From Planctomycetaceae bacterium (GTDB lineage: Bacteria > Planctomycetota > Planctomycetia > Pirellulales > Thermoguttaceae): a stretch of DNA of 50,369 bases. The notes beneath the pieces were generated by a model. The model was not told the origin of the DNA, ran no database searches, and worked only from the letters and a program-made list of their open reading frames with translations. Positions within the stretch are counted from its first letter, which is position 1. Each line of letters starts with the position of its first letter. Positions 38,572 to 48,190 of the stretch are shown one piece after another. The position numbers and the translations under genes were made by a program. Location: contig JAAYAY010000149.1 in assembly GCA_012719125.1 (NCBI GenBank), forward strand, positions 1 through 50,369, in the 5' to 3' direction.

Positions 38572-41187
38572 CTATCGGGATTTCCCCTCGTCGGCCAGCT
38601 TCTGTTGCCAGGCTTGAATGCGCCGCAGGGCCTCGATCGGGGTGGTCGTATTGAGATCGAGTTGGCGGATTTCTGCCAGGAGCGGATGATCGGCGGGACC
38701 GAACAGGCTGAGTTGAATGTCGCCGACGCGGCGTTTTTCCTGCGGGCGGGCGATCTTGGCCCGGCCGGAGGAGTCGACGTGCTCTTCTTCCAGGCGGGCA
38801 AGGATCTCCTTGCTGCGATCGATGACTTTCCGCGGCACGCCGGCCAGCCGAGCCACGTGGATCCCGTAGCTCTTGTCGGCGGCGCCCTCGACGATCTTGT
38901 GGAGGAAAACGACTTCCTCCTGCCATTCGCGGACCGCCACGTTCAGATTTCCGATCCGATCGAGCGAATGGGCCAAGTCGGTCAGTTCGTGGTAGTGGGT
39001 GGCAAAGAAGGTGCGGCAATTGAGGTGATCGTGGAGATACTCGACCACCGACCAGGCCAGCGAGATGCCATCGTAGGTGCTGGTGCCGCGACCGATCTCG
39101 TCGAGGATGACGAGGCTCCGTTCGGTTGCCGTGTTGAGAATCCGGGCGGTCTCGGTCATTTCGACCATGAACGTACTCTGGCCGCGGGACAGTTCATCGC
39201 TGGCGCCGACGCGAGCGAAGATCCGGTCGGCGATACCAATCGTTCCCTGCGACGCCGGGATGAAGCTGCCGATCTGGGCCATCAAGGTGAGCAAGGCCAC
39301 CTGGCGGATGTACGTGCTCTTGCCGGCCATGTTGGGACCGGTAATCAGCAGGATGTTTCCCCGGCCAGCGTCGGCCCGGATGTCGTTGGGAACGAACGTG
39401 CCGTCGGGCTCGGTGATATCGAGCACGGGGTGGCGTCCGTCGCGTATGTCGAGCACGGCTTCGTCGACGACCTTGGGGCGGCAGTAATTGCGTCCCCTGG
39501 CGAGTTCCGCCAGGGAAGCCAGGACGTCGAGCTGCGCGAGTACGGCGGCGGCGGTCTGCATCGGCCGGCGATGGGCCACGACGGCGTCTCGCAGTTCCAG
39601 AAAGAGCTCGTATTCGAGCGCCTTTGCCTTGTCGTCGGCCGTGAGGACTTTCTCTTCGTATTCCTTCAGCTCGGGAGTGATATAGCGTTCCGCATTCTTG
39701 ATCGTCTGTTTGCGGATGTAGGTTTCGGGCACCTTCTCGCGGTGAACGTTGGTGATCTCCAGGTAGTAGCCGAAGACCTTGTTGAAGCCGACCTTGAGAT
39801 TCGGAATCCCGGTGCGTTGCATCTCTTCGGCCTGATAGCGGGCGATCCACTGCTTGCCGCCGCGTTTGAGCTCCCGCAGCGAGTCGAGTTCCGCGTGAAA
39901 GCCGTCGCGGATGAAACCGCCCTCGCGGCTGGTCAACGGGCATTCGTCGGCCAGAGAGGCCTCGATTCGTGCGCGCAGCTCCGTGCACAGATCGATCCGG
40001 CTTTCGAGTTGGCTGAGAAGCAGGGACGTGCAACGCGACAGGCGGGTCTTGATCGCGGGGAGGCAGGCCAGGGTGCGGCCCAGGAAGGCCAGGTCTCGCG
40101 GATTGGCTCGGCCCGTCGTCGCGCGGGTGAGCAATCGTTCGACGTCGTAGACATGCTTGAGGGCCCGGCGCAGATCGTCCGTAAGATCGGCATCGCCCAC
40201 GAGTTCCTCGACCGCGTCGAGTCGCGATTGGATGTCTTCCGGATCGGTCAGCGGATTGGCGACCCAGTCAGCCAGGAGCCGGGAGCCCATGGCGGTGATA
40301 CAGCGGTCGAGCACGGCCAGCAAGGAGCCTTCGCGCCGGCCTTCGCGGATGGTGCGCGAGATCTCCAGGCTGCGGCGACTTGCCTCGTCGATTTCGAGGG
40401 TTCGCCCACTCCGGTAGGGGACGAGGGAGTCGATGTGTTCGAGGGAACTCTTCTGAGTCTCGGACAGGTAGTCGAGCACGGCCCCCGCGGCGCGGACGGC
40501 GGCTTTGTCGGCAGGCGAATCGGAGAAGCCAAACCCCTCGAGGTTGCGTGTGCCGAAGTGCCTGGCGAGCGCATCTTCAGCGCCCGCCTGGGCAAACGCC
40601 CAAGCGGGCCGCCGGGTGATCATCACACGCTCGCCCAGCAGTTCGGGCAGGGCTTCCATTTCTTCGGAGACAAGGCATTCGGAGGGGGCGATTCGGGCGA
40701 CCTGGTCGGCCAGGCCCTTGGGTGAAACACCGGCGGCCACAAATCGGCCTGTCGACAGTTCCACCCAGGCCAATCCCGCTGGATCACCGGGGCAGACGGC
40801 CGCCAGGTAGTTGCTCTCCCGGGGATCGAGGAGGGCTTCGTCGGTGACGGTTCCCGGAGTGACGATGCGGGTGATTTCACGACGAACGAGCCCCTTGGCT
40901 TCCTTGGGATCTTCGACCTGGTCGCAGACGGCCGCCCTGAAGCCGGCAGCAATGAGCTTTCCCAGGTAGCTCTCCAACTGGTGGTGTGGAAAGCCCGCCA
41001 TGGGGGTTGCATTTTCCCCCTTATCGCGGCTGGTGAGGGTGAGCCCGAGGGTCTGAGCGGCGACCTTGGCGTCGTCGTGGAACATCTCGTAGAAGTCGCC
41101 CATGCGGAACAGCAGCAGCGCATCGGGGCAGGCCTTCTTGGCCTCGTAGTACTGCTTCATCATGGGCGTGAGGTTGTCGGACATCAC
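38572..41187 (-). CDS. mutS: DNA mismatch repair protein MutS
   Basis: The protein has 871 residues, full length for MutS1. The mismatch-recognition motif GDFYEMF, with the Phe and Glu that wedge into the mispair, is near residue 31. Connector, core and clamp domains follow. The ATPase has Walker A GPNMAGKST, Walker B LVILDEIGRGTSTYDG and the signature STFMVEM. The C-terminal helix-turn-helix dimerisation region is present. It recognises base mismatches and loops and recruits MutL, which is not in this window. The first Met and the second are adjacent, so the start is uncertain by one codon. Confidence 0.96.
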   Translation of the reverse strand: MMSDNLTPMMKQYYEAKKACPDALLLFRMGDFYEMFHDDAKVAAQTLGLTLTSRDKGENATPMAGFPHHQLESYLGKLIAAGFRAAVCDQVEDPKEAKGLVRREITRIVTPGTVTDEALLDPRESNYLAAVCPGDPAGLAWVELSTGRFVAAGVSPKGLADQVARIAPSECLVSEEMEALPELLGERVMITRRPAWAFAQAGAEDALARHFGTRNLEGFGFSDSPADKAAVRAAGAVLDYLSETQKSSLEHIDSLVPYRSGRTLEIDEASRRSLEISRTIREGRREGSLLAVLDRCITAMGSRLLADWVANPLTDPEDIQSRLDAVEELVGDADLTDDLRRALKHVYDVERLLTRATTGRANPRDLAFLGRTLACLPAIKTRLSRCTSLLLSQLESRIDLCTELRARIEASLADECPLTSREGGFIRDGFHAELDSLRELKRGGKQWIARYQAEEMQRTGIPNLKVGFNKVFGYYLEITNVHREKVPETYIRKQTIKNAERYITPELKEYEEKVLTADDKAKALEYELFLELRDAVVAHRRPMQTAAAVLAQLDVLASLAELARGRNYCRPKVVDEAVLDIRDGRHPVLDITEPDGTFVPNDIRADAGRGNILLITGPNMAGKSTYIRQVALLTLMAQIGSFIPASQGTIGIADRIFARVGASDELSRGQSTFMVEMTETARILNTATERSLVILDEIGRGTSTYDGISLAWSVVEYLHDHLNCRTFFATHYHELTDLAHSLDRIGNLNVAVREWQEEVVFLHKIVEGAADKSYGIHVARLAGVPRKVIDRSKEILARLEEEHVDSSGRAKIARPQEKRRVGDIQLSLFGPADHPLLAEIRQLDLNTTTPIEALRRIQAWQQKLADEGKSR

Positions 41188-41270
41188 GCCATGCTAGCAA
41201 ACTTGCGGTGAGCGTCTCAAGGGGGGCAAAGAGGATGGCAGGCCGAGGGCAGCCGAGCGAGGTTCGGAGG

Positions 41271-42266
41271 CTATTGAATGAACCGTTCTTCCTCGTCGCC
41301 GCCCTGGATCGTGATTTCGCCCGCATCTTCGAGACGGCGAATGATATCGACGATCTGCTGTTGCGTCTGTTCGACGTTGGAGGCACGCACCGGACCGAGG
41401 TACTCCATTTCCTCCTGGAGGAGAGCAGCCGCACGCTTCGACATGTTGTTGAGGATCTTGTTCTTGAGGTCCTCGCTGGCGCCCTTGAGGGCCAGGGCCC
41501 ACTGGGAGCTTTCGACGTTCTTCAGAATCGTCTGGATGTCGCGATCGGCGAACTTGTTGATGTCTTCGAACACGAACATGAGCCGCCGGATCTCATCGAC
41601 CAGTTCGGGATCCTCCTGGGCGAGGTTTTCGAGAATGCTGCGTTCCGTGGCGCGGTCGATCACGTTGAGGACTTCGGCGACCGCCTGGATGCCGCCGGCG
41701 TTCTCGAACTGCTGGCTCATGACGCTGGCCATGCGGCGTTCGAGACCGTTCTCGACGGCCTGGATGATCTCGGGGCTCGTCTGCTGCATCATGGCGATCC
41801 GGCGAATCACCGAGAGTTGGCGTTCGGGCGGCAGACCGCCGATGATGTCCGCGCCCTGGGCAGGCGGCACGTGAGAGAGGATCAGGGCGATCGTCTGGGG
41901 ATGCTCGTCGATAATGAAGGTGAGGAGGTTCTGGCTGTCCACTTTCTGGAGGAAGCTGAAGGGGAGAGCCTCGATCGATTGGCGTACGTTGTCGATGGTG
42001 CTGGAGGCCGATTTGCCGAGCGCCTGTTCGAGGAGGCTCCGGGCCACATCGAGCCCGCCCGAACTGCCGGTCAGCGCGTTGGGGTTCGCCTCGGCAAAGG
42101 CCTGAATGACTTGAGCCTGCTCTTCGGGGGGAACCGCCGAGGTCTTGGCAATCTCGATGGAGACCGCCTCAACCTGAGTCGGGCTCAACATCGACATGAG
42201 TTGAGCGCCCTGCTCCTGTGGCAGGCTCATCAGAAGAACTGCGGCCTTATGGACGTCGTTTCCCAT
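41271..42266 (-). CDS. fliG: Flagellar motor switch protein FliG
   Basis: The 331-residue form starts at the ATG at 42266 (MGNDVHKAAVLLMSLP), preceded by AGGA. The N-, middle- and C-terminal armadillo-like domains are all present: the EHPQ motif in IIDEHPQTIALILSHV, then MFVFEDINKFADRDIQ, then VRASNVEQTQQQIVDIIRRL. The charged residues on the torque helix (NKILNNMSKRAAAL) are partly kept. FliG sits at the cytoplasmic face of the flagellar motor and couples stator force to rotation. No other flagellar structural gene is in the window. CheX lies upstream on the same strand, so the locus is a switch/chemotaxis fragment away from the main flagellar clusters. Confidence 0.95.
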   Translation of the reverse strand: MGNDVHKAAVLLMSLPQEQGAQLMSMLSPTQVEAVSIEIAKTSAVPPEEQAQVIQAFAEANPNALTGSSGGLDVARSLLEQALGKSASSTIDNVRQSIEALPFSFLQKVDSQNLLTFIIDEHPQTIALILSHVPPAQGADIIGGLPPERQLSVIRRIAMMQQTSPEIIQAVENGLERRMASVMSQQFENAGGIQAVAEVLNVIDRATERSILENLAQEDPELVDEIRRLMFVFEDINKFADRDIQTILKNVESSQWALALKGASEDLKNKILNNMSKRAAALLQEEMEYLGPVRASNVEQTQQQIVDIIRRLEDAGEITIQGGDEEERFIQ

Positions 42267-42397
42267 GAAAGGTCCTACGGCAGCCCGAAGAGACAAACGA
42301 AAAGAAATTCCCAGTTCGATTCACAGAGGGCCGTCTTTTCCTGGTTTTTGCAGTCGTCCCAGACCTCCAGACAGCTTGTGAACTTGTCGCGCAGGGC

Positions 42398-42426
42398 ATA
42401 TCGGTTTGCCGGTTGCAGAAACTTGA
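42398..42426 (-). promoter_or_regulatory. Possible sigma-28-like flagellar promoter before fliG
   Basis: On the minus strand TCAAGTTT (42419-42426) and CCGATAT (42398-42404) resemble the TAAAGTTT / GCCGATAA halves of flagellar sigma-28 promoters. The spacer is about two bases longer than usual. It lies ~130 bases upstream of the fliG start. Weak evidence. Confidence 0.25.
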
Positions 42427-42500
42427 ATGTTGCCGCAAGATATGCCGGCTACGTCAAATCCGGGGAATCTGGGAAAGATGCAGCAAGGGTGAGGAACCTC

Positions 42501-42977
42501 TCAAACGCCGGCCACCTCACGTTTCGGAGCCAAACCGACCTCCAGAGAGATGGGGCCCCAATCGGTGTCGAAGGAGATGCCAATCGGTGTGACTTCGGAC
42601 GGGAAATGAACTTCGTGAGCACTCCCGGTGATCACGCTGGGAAGACTGACCATCATGTTGAATTCTTCCAGTTGGGCTTTCGCAGCGCCGGCCACCATGT
42701 TGGTCAGCTCGCCAACGGCGTCAAGCACGTCGTCGTCGATTCTTGTGGCTTCGGTCATCAGCATGGTGGAAGCGGCCTTGATCGCGACCTCGGTCGAAAA
42801 GCTCACCACGACTGTGCCTACTGCATTGCCTGACAGTCCGATAACTCCGCTCACTTCGTGAGCGGCGCGCGAGTCCTGCTTCACGGCCAGACTGCCACGT
42901 CGAGCTTCGCAGGAAAGCATGGTCCTGAAAGTGGTGACGAGAGCAGAAACGAAGGGATTGATGTGTTCCGCTTTCAT
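42501..42977 (-). CDS. cheX: CheX-like CheY-P phosphatase
   Basis: The protein has 158 residues. The CheC/CheX/FliY-family signature is in DAVGELTNMVAG, with the catalytic pair Glu90 and Asn93 that attacks phospho-CheY. One such motif is present, as in CheX (CheC has two). The N-terminal MKAEHINPFVSALVTTFRTM and the Gly-rich VIGLSGNAVGTVVVSF strand are typical. It resets chemotaxis signalling by dephosphorylating CheY-P. It lies upstream of fliG on the same strand with a 234-base gap. The upstream 467-base region (42978-43444) has no gene. A possible TTGACG-N16-TAGGCT promoter on the minus strand is at 43279-43306. Confidence 0.85.
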   Translation of the reverse strand: MKAEHINPFVSALVTTFRTMLSCEARRGSLAVKQDSRAAHEVSGVIGLSGNAVGTVVVSFSTEVAIKAASTMLMTEATRIDDDVLDAVGELTNMVAGAAKAQLEEFNMMVSLPSVITGSAHEVHFPSEVTPIGISFDTDWGPISLEVGLAPKREVAGV

Positions 42978-43444
42978 GGTCGTCGTCCTTGGCCTCGGCT
43001 GTATCTCGGTCTCCCCACGAATCGCGAAGGAAGCCGGCTCTGCCAGCCGCCCTTTCTCGCAACTCCCGTAGAGACGATCCCTCGACGTTCTTTACCTCGG
43101 TCGATCCCATTCCGTCCCGCGGGGGATGCCCAAGGAGGTTTCGTGATCCTCCAAGAAAGGGAGGTCAAGGCCGCTCTTGCCGGAGAGGCCGAATCCACGT
43201 TCGGCCGGCATCCGGTGCCTCACATAAGAGGCGCCGATCCTACTTCTTTCCTGGGATTGCGTATGGTTGTTCAGAGCAAGCCTAGGTCTTTCCCGGCGTT
43301 CGTCAAATAGGGGGCGGAGCTATCGTTGGAAGACATCCGGCGTACTTCCTCCGGAATACCCGATTCTGCCGCAGAAGCGGGTCACGCGGGTCCTGTGGCC
43401 TCGCCGATGAGCCCGCGAGCGGACTCTGTTTTCGACGGTTTGCC

Positions 43445-43954
43445 TCAGGCCATCCGGTCGTAAGTCTCCCCTGACAGGCGGTACGCAGCAGCCCAGCCCG
43501 GGGACTCCTGGATTTCGATTTCCACCTCGAACTGCGAGTGCCCCAGAATGCGAGACAGCCGATCAGCGAGCGTTTGGGCCAGGTGTCGAGCCATGAGTTC
43601 GACCGTCGTGTTGGCCACCGGCAGCAAGACGCACTCGGGGCGAGGAAAGACCCATCGCCTTCCTGGATAACGGACCTCGACTTCTTCGGCGTGGAGTTCG
43701 ACTTGGATTTGATCGTGATGAGCGGGCAGGAGCACGCGATGGTCCATTTCGGCCAAGAGTTCGCACACAAGGCCTTTTAAGGCCACGAAATCGACGACGT
43801 ACTGGTTTTCGCCGAGTGGGCCTTCAACGGTAACCGCCACGGCGAAGTTGTGCCCATGGAGCGGCTCACAGGTATCGCGGTCCAGAGTGATGAAGTGGGC
43901 GGCCGCGAAGACCGTCGAGTCATCGGCGACGCGGACGCGGTAATGCTCGGCCAT
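43445..43954 (-). CDS. 6-pyruvoyl tetrahydropterin synthase / QueD family protein
   Basis: The 169-residue form starts at the ATG at 43954 (MAEHYRVRV). The zinc ligands are His20 (AAAHF), His33 and His35 (HGHN), with the catalytic Cys29 four residues before HGHN. Also present are YVVDFVALKGLV, a DHRVLL segment and the C-terminal EIEIQESPGWAAAYRL. Family members convert dihydroneopterin triphosphate to 6-pyruvoyl- or 6-carboxy-tetrahydropterin, in biopterin or queuosine synthesis respectively. The two are not separable here, and no other queuosine gene is close. Cytoplasmic, ~85 bases upstream of an alpha/beta hydrolase gene on the same strand. Confidence 0.88.
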   Translation of the reverse strand: MAEHYRVRVADDSTVFAAAHFITLDRDTCEPLHGHNFAVAVTVEGPLGENQYVVDFVALKGLVCELLAEMDHRVLLPAHHDQIQVELHAEEVEVRYPGRRWVFPRPECVLLPVANTTVELMARHLAQTLADRLSRILGHSQFEVEIEIQESPGWAAAYRLSGETYDRMA

Positions 43955-44048
43955 GATAACGGATCTCGCAAAGGGGCGATCGTAGCGCTTGCCGGGGTGG
44001 TACGGCCGGTGCAAACCGGCGGCAACAGGGAGCAACCGATCCGGTATT

Positions 44049-44960
44049 CTAACGGCGGGGAACAGGGAACGACAGTGCAGCCGTCTCGGTGAAAAACCGG
44101 TTCAGCAGGGGGACGATTTCTTCGTGAGCGTCTTCGATGACGTAGTGGCCTGCGTGGTCGAGACGGTGGACGGTCGCTTGGGGGAAAAAGCCGAGGAACC
44201 GATCCAGAAAGTGCGGCGTGAAACACCAGTCGCGCATTCCCCAGATCAGGCAGATCGGGTGGTTCCGGAACTGCGAGAGCCCCTCTTCGATCTCCCGAAG
44301 GACCGAGAAGCTCGGATGCCGTTGAGAAAGCGGGATATCAGCCACGAACCGGTGCACGGCCGTTCGATGGGCCCACGAGTCGTACGGTGCCAGCAGCCCC
44401 GCCCGCACCTGGCGCGTCATACGTTCGGGGCAACAGACGGCCATCTTGACGGCAGCCCCGGCAAACAGATTGAGCCCCTGGACCCCGATCTGACCTAGGA
44501 CGGGGATGCGACAGACGCGAATTCGCAGGGGACAACGAGGGTCGGGGAAGGCCGCCGTATTGAACAGCACGAAGCGGCGGAACCGGCCGGGGATCTTCAC
44601 GGCCGTTCCCACGCCGATCGCCCCACCCCAGTCGTGGGCCAGGAGGGTCACGTTCTCGAGATTCAATTGCTCGACCAGCGAGGCCAGGTCGGTGATTCGG
44701 CTGGCCAGGCGAAAGTCATACTGTCCGAGTGAGGGCTTGTCAGAGAGGCCGCAACCGACGTGGTCCGGCACGATCACTCGGTAACGATCGCGGAAGGCCG
44801 ACACCAGATTCCGCCAGTAGAAGGACCAGGTCGGGTTGCCGTGGACCATCAGCAGAGGCGGTCCGCTCCCCTCGTCAAGATAGTGCATCCGCTGCCCCGA
44901 AACGTCGGCATAGTGCGATTCAAACGGGTACAGATCTCGCCAGATGGGGACTTCGGACAT
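44049..44960 (-). CDS. Alpha/beta hydrolase, haloalkane-dehalogenase/OleB-like
   Basis: The 303-residue form starts at the ATG at 44960 (MSEVPIWRDL). A longer frame to 45011 has no site either. The oxyanion motif HGNPTWSFYWRN (40-51) and the nucleophile elbow AHDWGGAIG with Asp110 match haloalkane-dehalogenase-type enzymes, not Ser-esterases. WGMRDWCFTP supplies the acid and DHAGHYV the catalytic His. OleB beta-lactone decarboxylases have the same appearance, but no OleA, C or D is nearby. Cytoplasmic, with no signal peptide. Confidence 0.82.
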   Translation of the reverse strand: MSEVPIWRDLYPFESHYADVSGQRMHYLDEGSGPPLLMVHGNPTWSFYWRNLVSAFRDRYRVIVPDHVGCGLSDKPSLGQYDFRLASRITDLASLVEQLNLENVTLLAHDWGGAIGVGTAVKIPGRFRRFVLFNTAAFPDPRCPLRIRVCRIPVLGQIGVQGLNLFAGAAVKMAVCCPERMTRQVRAGLLAPYDSWAHRTAVHRFVADIPLSQRHPSFSVLREIEEGLSQFRNHPICLIWGMRDWCFTPHFLDRFLGFFPQATVHRLDHAGHYVIEDAHEEIVPLLNRFFTETAALSFPVPRR

Positions 44961-45052
44961 GGCACATGCTGCGAACGGACATTGGGGCTGCAAAATCGCA
45001 TACCCCACCATAATACCGGCCTGATGGGATCGTCGGTAGGCGGCAGGCGCGG

Positions 45053-46606
45053 TTACTCTGCGTTGGCCTCGTCGACCAGCCGTTGCCAGTAATCCCTCGC
45101 CGTGCGGTGGGCGGCGATCGCGCGGCTCTGCTGTTCGGGATCGCTGAGCTGAATCTGCCGGGCTCGCTGGTAAACCCAGTCGAGAAAGAACTGGGCCGCA
45201 CTGCGACTCACTCGCGGTTTGTCGCCAATCTCCACGTAGTAGGGCCCGGTCATGGTGAAGCGGTAGGTCTCTTGGACTTCGCTGACCGCGCGAATCAGGA
45301 ACCAGCCGCTCTGATCGAACTTCAACGGCACCAGCTTGCCCTGGCGCTGAGCATACTCCTCCAAAGTCAGCGTATATTCGACTTGTCCATTGCGGACGAC
45401 TTCGATGTAGCGGACCGGTTCCTGGCCACGGTAGGACAAGGACAGAACCGGCTCGAGTTGGAGCGACTCACCCTGATTGGCATGGAAGACATGGCCGGGA
45501 CGCTTACCCTCGACCCAGGGTTGCAGGAGCGGGCCGTTTCCTGCCGTCACACGTCCGGCTCGCAGCCCGGCCCACCAGGCTTCGGCCGAGAAGGGCTCGT
45601 CGAGGAACACGTAGACCCGGTTGTAGCCGACCGGATTGGGAGCGACACCGGAGAGACTTGCCGCGGTGGGTGGAATTCGCAGGCCGCAGTCGAGGAGGTG
45701 GAAGTAGATTTCCTGGGCCCAGCGGGCGGGCCCGTCAACGCCCGGGAATCGCATCTTGTCGCGCGGTTTCAACCCGGTTTCCGACTCGCGAATTCGATCG
45801 CGGCACATCTGTTCGTGGACAACGCGGATGGAATCGATTCCGCCGTGGGCAATCAGGAGCGGAAGGTCCCACGAGGCGGGATGGGTCAGGTCGATCCAGG
45901 CCTCGGACTGTTCGCGGATTCGTTCCGTCAACTCAGATATCGGCGGGAATTCACTTGCGGAGCGCGGCAATGCCGGCGGTTCACGCAGGCCGTACACGGC
46001 GAGCGTGCCTCCCGGATGGCGGATCTGCCCGGCCGCTACTTGGTACAGAAAACGCTCACCGAGCGAGACCGTCGACTCGTCAGGCGGTTTCTTCAGCAGT
46101 TCGCCGTCGCGAGAATCCCAAGCGAGGATTTGAGCCACATTCAGTTCCTCGGCGGTCATCAGAAGGGCCATTTCGTCGAGGGGGCGCCGGACGTCGAGAT
46201 CGCCCGCATACCAGCCGAGGGACACCATGTCGACCCCGCGGAGCAACTCGATCGTTTTGCTGCCCCGGGAATTCCGCTCGATGGTGAAGTGGCCGGTGTT
46301 CCAGGTGTACTCCGGTCCGTGTTCGATGGTGAAGAAGTAGTTACCTTGGGGTAGTTCGAGCGTGATCTGTCCGGGAAACACGACATGGTCGTGCCAGAAC
46401 GGCAGGTCGGGCACCTTGCGAACTCGGCCGTTCTCCCGACCCTGCACCAGGTGCATGCGGCTCGCGATGGGTCGGCCGGTGGTCTTGTCGACGACCGTCA
46501 ATTGCACGGTGCCATCGGCTGCCCCGAGAGTGCGGACGGGGGCGCACGCGGTCAATGCGAGGAGCAGCACACGGACGAAAACGCTTGTTGTGCCGGGGAG
46601 GTTCAT
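45053..46606 (-). CDS. Exported CehA/McbA-like protein with degenerate PHP motif
   Basis: The 517-residue form starts at the ATG at 46606, with a signal peptide ending near RTLGAADG. A carboxypeptidase-regulatory-like beta domain (~33-125, VDKTTGRPIASRMHLV) is followed by a region like the CehA/McbA metallohydrolases. The expected metal motif GDLHxH is GDLDVR (residues 135-140) and the next His positions are poorly kept (LLIAHGGIDS remains). The protein therefore probably lacks the binuclear metal centre of active members. Planctomycetes have many such exported relatives of unknown role. C-terminal residues ~430-517 include helices rich in Arg and Gln. Confidence 0.65.
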   Translation of the reverse strand: MNLPGTTSVFVRVLLLALTACAPVRTLGAADGTVQLTVVDKTTGRPIASRMHLVQGRENGRVRKVPDLPFWHDHVVFPGQITLELPQGNYFFTIEHGPEYTWNTGHFTIERNSRGSKTIELLRGVDMVSLGWYAGDLDVRRPLDEMALLMTAEELNVAQILAWDSRDGELLKKPPDESTVSLGERFLYQVAAGQIRHPGGTLAVYGLREPPALPRSASEFPPISELTERIREQSEAWIDLTHPASWDLPLLIAHGGIDSIRVVHEQMCRDRIRESETGLKPRDKMRFPGVDGPARWAQEIYFHLLDCGLRIPPTAASLSGVAPNPVGYNRVYVFLDEPFSAEAWWAGLRAGRVTAGNGPLLQPWVEGKRPGHVFHANQGESLQLEPVLSLSYRGQEPVRYIEVVRNGQVEYTLTLEEYAQRQGKLVPLKFDQSGWFLIRAVSEVQETYRFTMTGPYYVEIGDKPRVSRSAAQFFLDWVYQRARQIQLSDPEQQSRAIAAHRTARDYWQRLVDEANAE

Positions 46607-46788
46607 GTGAGGTTGGGGTCGCATAGGTACTGCGGTCGTCCCTGCCCGCGGTTTGGCATTCCCTGACCATGGGGAACATCAGTCCAAGTCTAGCATCTGC
46701 GTCTGAGACGCCTTGATGGTTTCCCCGCTGGAGTTCTACAATGACCGGAGAATGGAACGGTTGGAAACGGTTGCCGAGACGCTGCAAA

Positions 46789-47754
46789 ATGTCCAAGGAC
46801 TACTACAAAGTGCTGGGCGTGAGCCGGAACGCCTCGCAGGAGGAAATCAAGAAGGCCTATCGCGACCTCGCCCGGAAGTACCACCCCGACCTGAACCCCG
46901 ACGACAAGACGGCCAAATCGAAGTTCCAGGAGGTTCAGGGGGCTTACGACGTGCTCAGCGACCCTCAGAAGCGGGAGATGTACGATCGTTACGGCAGCTC
47001 CTTCGAGACGATGGGCGGCGGTCCCCGTCCGGGTGGACCATGGGGAGGCTCGCCAGGAGGGGGGTTCTCGTTTGAAGACATCGACTTCAGCCAGTTCTTT
47101 GGGGAACGTTTTGGGGCTGGCGGAGGGGGGAGCGGAGGGTTTGAGGATGTCTTTTCGCAGTTCACCCAGGGGGCCGGACGTGCCCGGAAATCCCAGGCGG
47201 GCGGGCGGCGTCGCGGATCCGATCTTCGCCATGAAATCACCGTGCCGTTTGCCACGGCGATTCAGGGGGGTGAAGTCCAGTTGTCCGTCGCCCACCCAAG
47301 CGGGCAAGCAGAAACCCTGTCGGTCAGGATTCCGGCGGGAATCGAGGACGGCAAGAAGATCCGCCTCCGGGGGCAAGGGGAACCGGCTCCGCGCGGCGGC
47401 CCGGCAGGCGATTTGATCCTCACCGTTCATGTTGCTCCCCATCCGTGTTTTCGCCGCAGCGGGAAGCACCTCCACATTACGCTGCCCGTCACGTTGGCTG
47501 AAGCTGCCTTGGGAGCGAAGGTCGACGTGCCCACTCCGCAAGGCACGGTCACTCTCAAGGTCCCTCCGTGTACGTCGAGCGGGGCGAAGTTGCGGGTCAA
47601 GGCCCGTGGCGTGCCCTCGAAAGACGGTTCGGGCGATCTCATCGCCGAGATTCAGATCGTGCTGCCCAAGCAGATTGACGAGCAGACTCGGACGGCGATC
47701 GAACGTTGGACCCAACAAGGCAGCGAGAATCCCCGGGCGAAACTGCGATGGTAG
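46789..47754 (+). CDS. DnaJ-family co-chaperone, CbpA type
   Basis: The 321-residue form starts at the ATG at 46789 ([10 protein letters not shown]). A frame to 46741 lacks a site. The J domain (1-70) has the HPD tripeptide at 32-34. A Gly/Phe-rich linker follows (~75-150, [19 protein letters not shown]). There is no zinc-finger domain, so it is CbpA-like, not DnaJ. Two C-terminal substrate-binding beta domains (~160-310) follow, ending [13 protein letters not shown]. It stimulates DnaK ATPase and presents unfolded clients. Its stop overlaps the rnpA start by 7 bases, so the genes are translationally coupled. Confidence 0.93.
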   Translation: MSKDYYKVLGVSRNASQEEIKKAYRDLARKYHPDLNPDDKTAKSKFQEVQGAYDVLSDPQKREMYDRYGSSFETMGGGPRPGGPWGGSPGGGFSFEDIDFSQFFGERFGAGGGGSGGFEDVFSQFTQGAGRARKSQAGGRRRGSDLRHEITVPFATAIQGGEVQLSVAHPSGQAETLSVRIPAGIEDGKKIRLRGQGEPAPRGGPAGDLILTVHVAPHPCFRRSGKHLHITLPVTLAEAALGAKVDVPTPQGTVTLKVPPCTSSGAKLRVKARGVPSKDGSGDLIAEIQIVLPKQIDEQTRTAIERWTQQGSENPRAKLRW

Positions 47755-48134
47755 AGGCCTCCGAAGGACGCCGATTTCCGCGAAGCCATCGCCTGCGAAC
47801 AGGCACCGAGTTTCGTGCCGTCTACAGCAGGAAGGTCCGAGCGTCGAATGGGCATCTGACGGTGTGCGCTTGCGAGAATCAGGTCGGCCATCCCCGCGTG
47901 GGGCTGTCGGTTTCTCGGAAGGTCGGCACGGCCGTGGTGCGGAATCGTTGGAAGCGACTGCTTCGGGAGGCTTTTCGTCTCAATGCAGGCCGACTTCCGC
48001 AGGGCGTCGACCTGGTGGTCATCCCGAGGCCGGGCCCCCCGCCTTTCTTTCGCGACGTTGAGGCGTCACTCTGCAACACGGCCCGCCGCGCCGCCCGGCG
48101 GCTGAATAGTGGGGCAGTCGGAAACTCCGGCTGA
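47748..48134 (+). CDS. rnpA: Ribonuclease P protein component
   Basis: The protein has 128 residues from an ATG at 47748 inside the end of the dnaJ/cbpA gene. The family signature is [15 protein letters not shown], preceded by [15 protein letters not shown], with a basic [19 protein letters not shown] start. It binds the RNase P RNA and helps cleave 5' leaders from tRNA precursors. The RNA subunit was not found in this window. rnpA usually adjoins rpmH and yidD. Here dnaJ/cbpA is upstream and a DUF4058 gene separates it from yidD. Confidence 0.93.
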   Translation: MVEASEGRRFPRSHRLRTGTEFRAVYSRKVRASNGHLTVCACENQVGHPRVGLSVSRKVGTAVVRNRWKRLLREAFRLNAGRLPQGVDLVVIPRPGPPPFFRDVEASLCNTARRAARRLNSGAVGNSG

Positions 48135-48140
48135 AGCGAC

Positions 48141-48146
48141 TATAAT
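48141..48146 (+). promoter_or_regulatory. TATAAT -10 element before the DUF4058 gene
   Basis: A perfect TATAAT 45 bases upstream of the ATG at 48191. No good -35 is seen at the right distance, so this is a partial promoter call. It could drive DUF4058-yidD separately from rnpA. Confidence 0.3.
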
Positions 48147-48190
48147 GATGGCAGGAGTTCTTCCGAGCCCTGCATGTGGGGATGATTATC

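Noticed and set aside
42310-42330. GTTCGATTC, a tRNA T-loop-like string
   Set aside because: No flanking T-stem, anticodon arm or acceptor stem could be formed.
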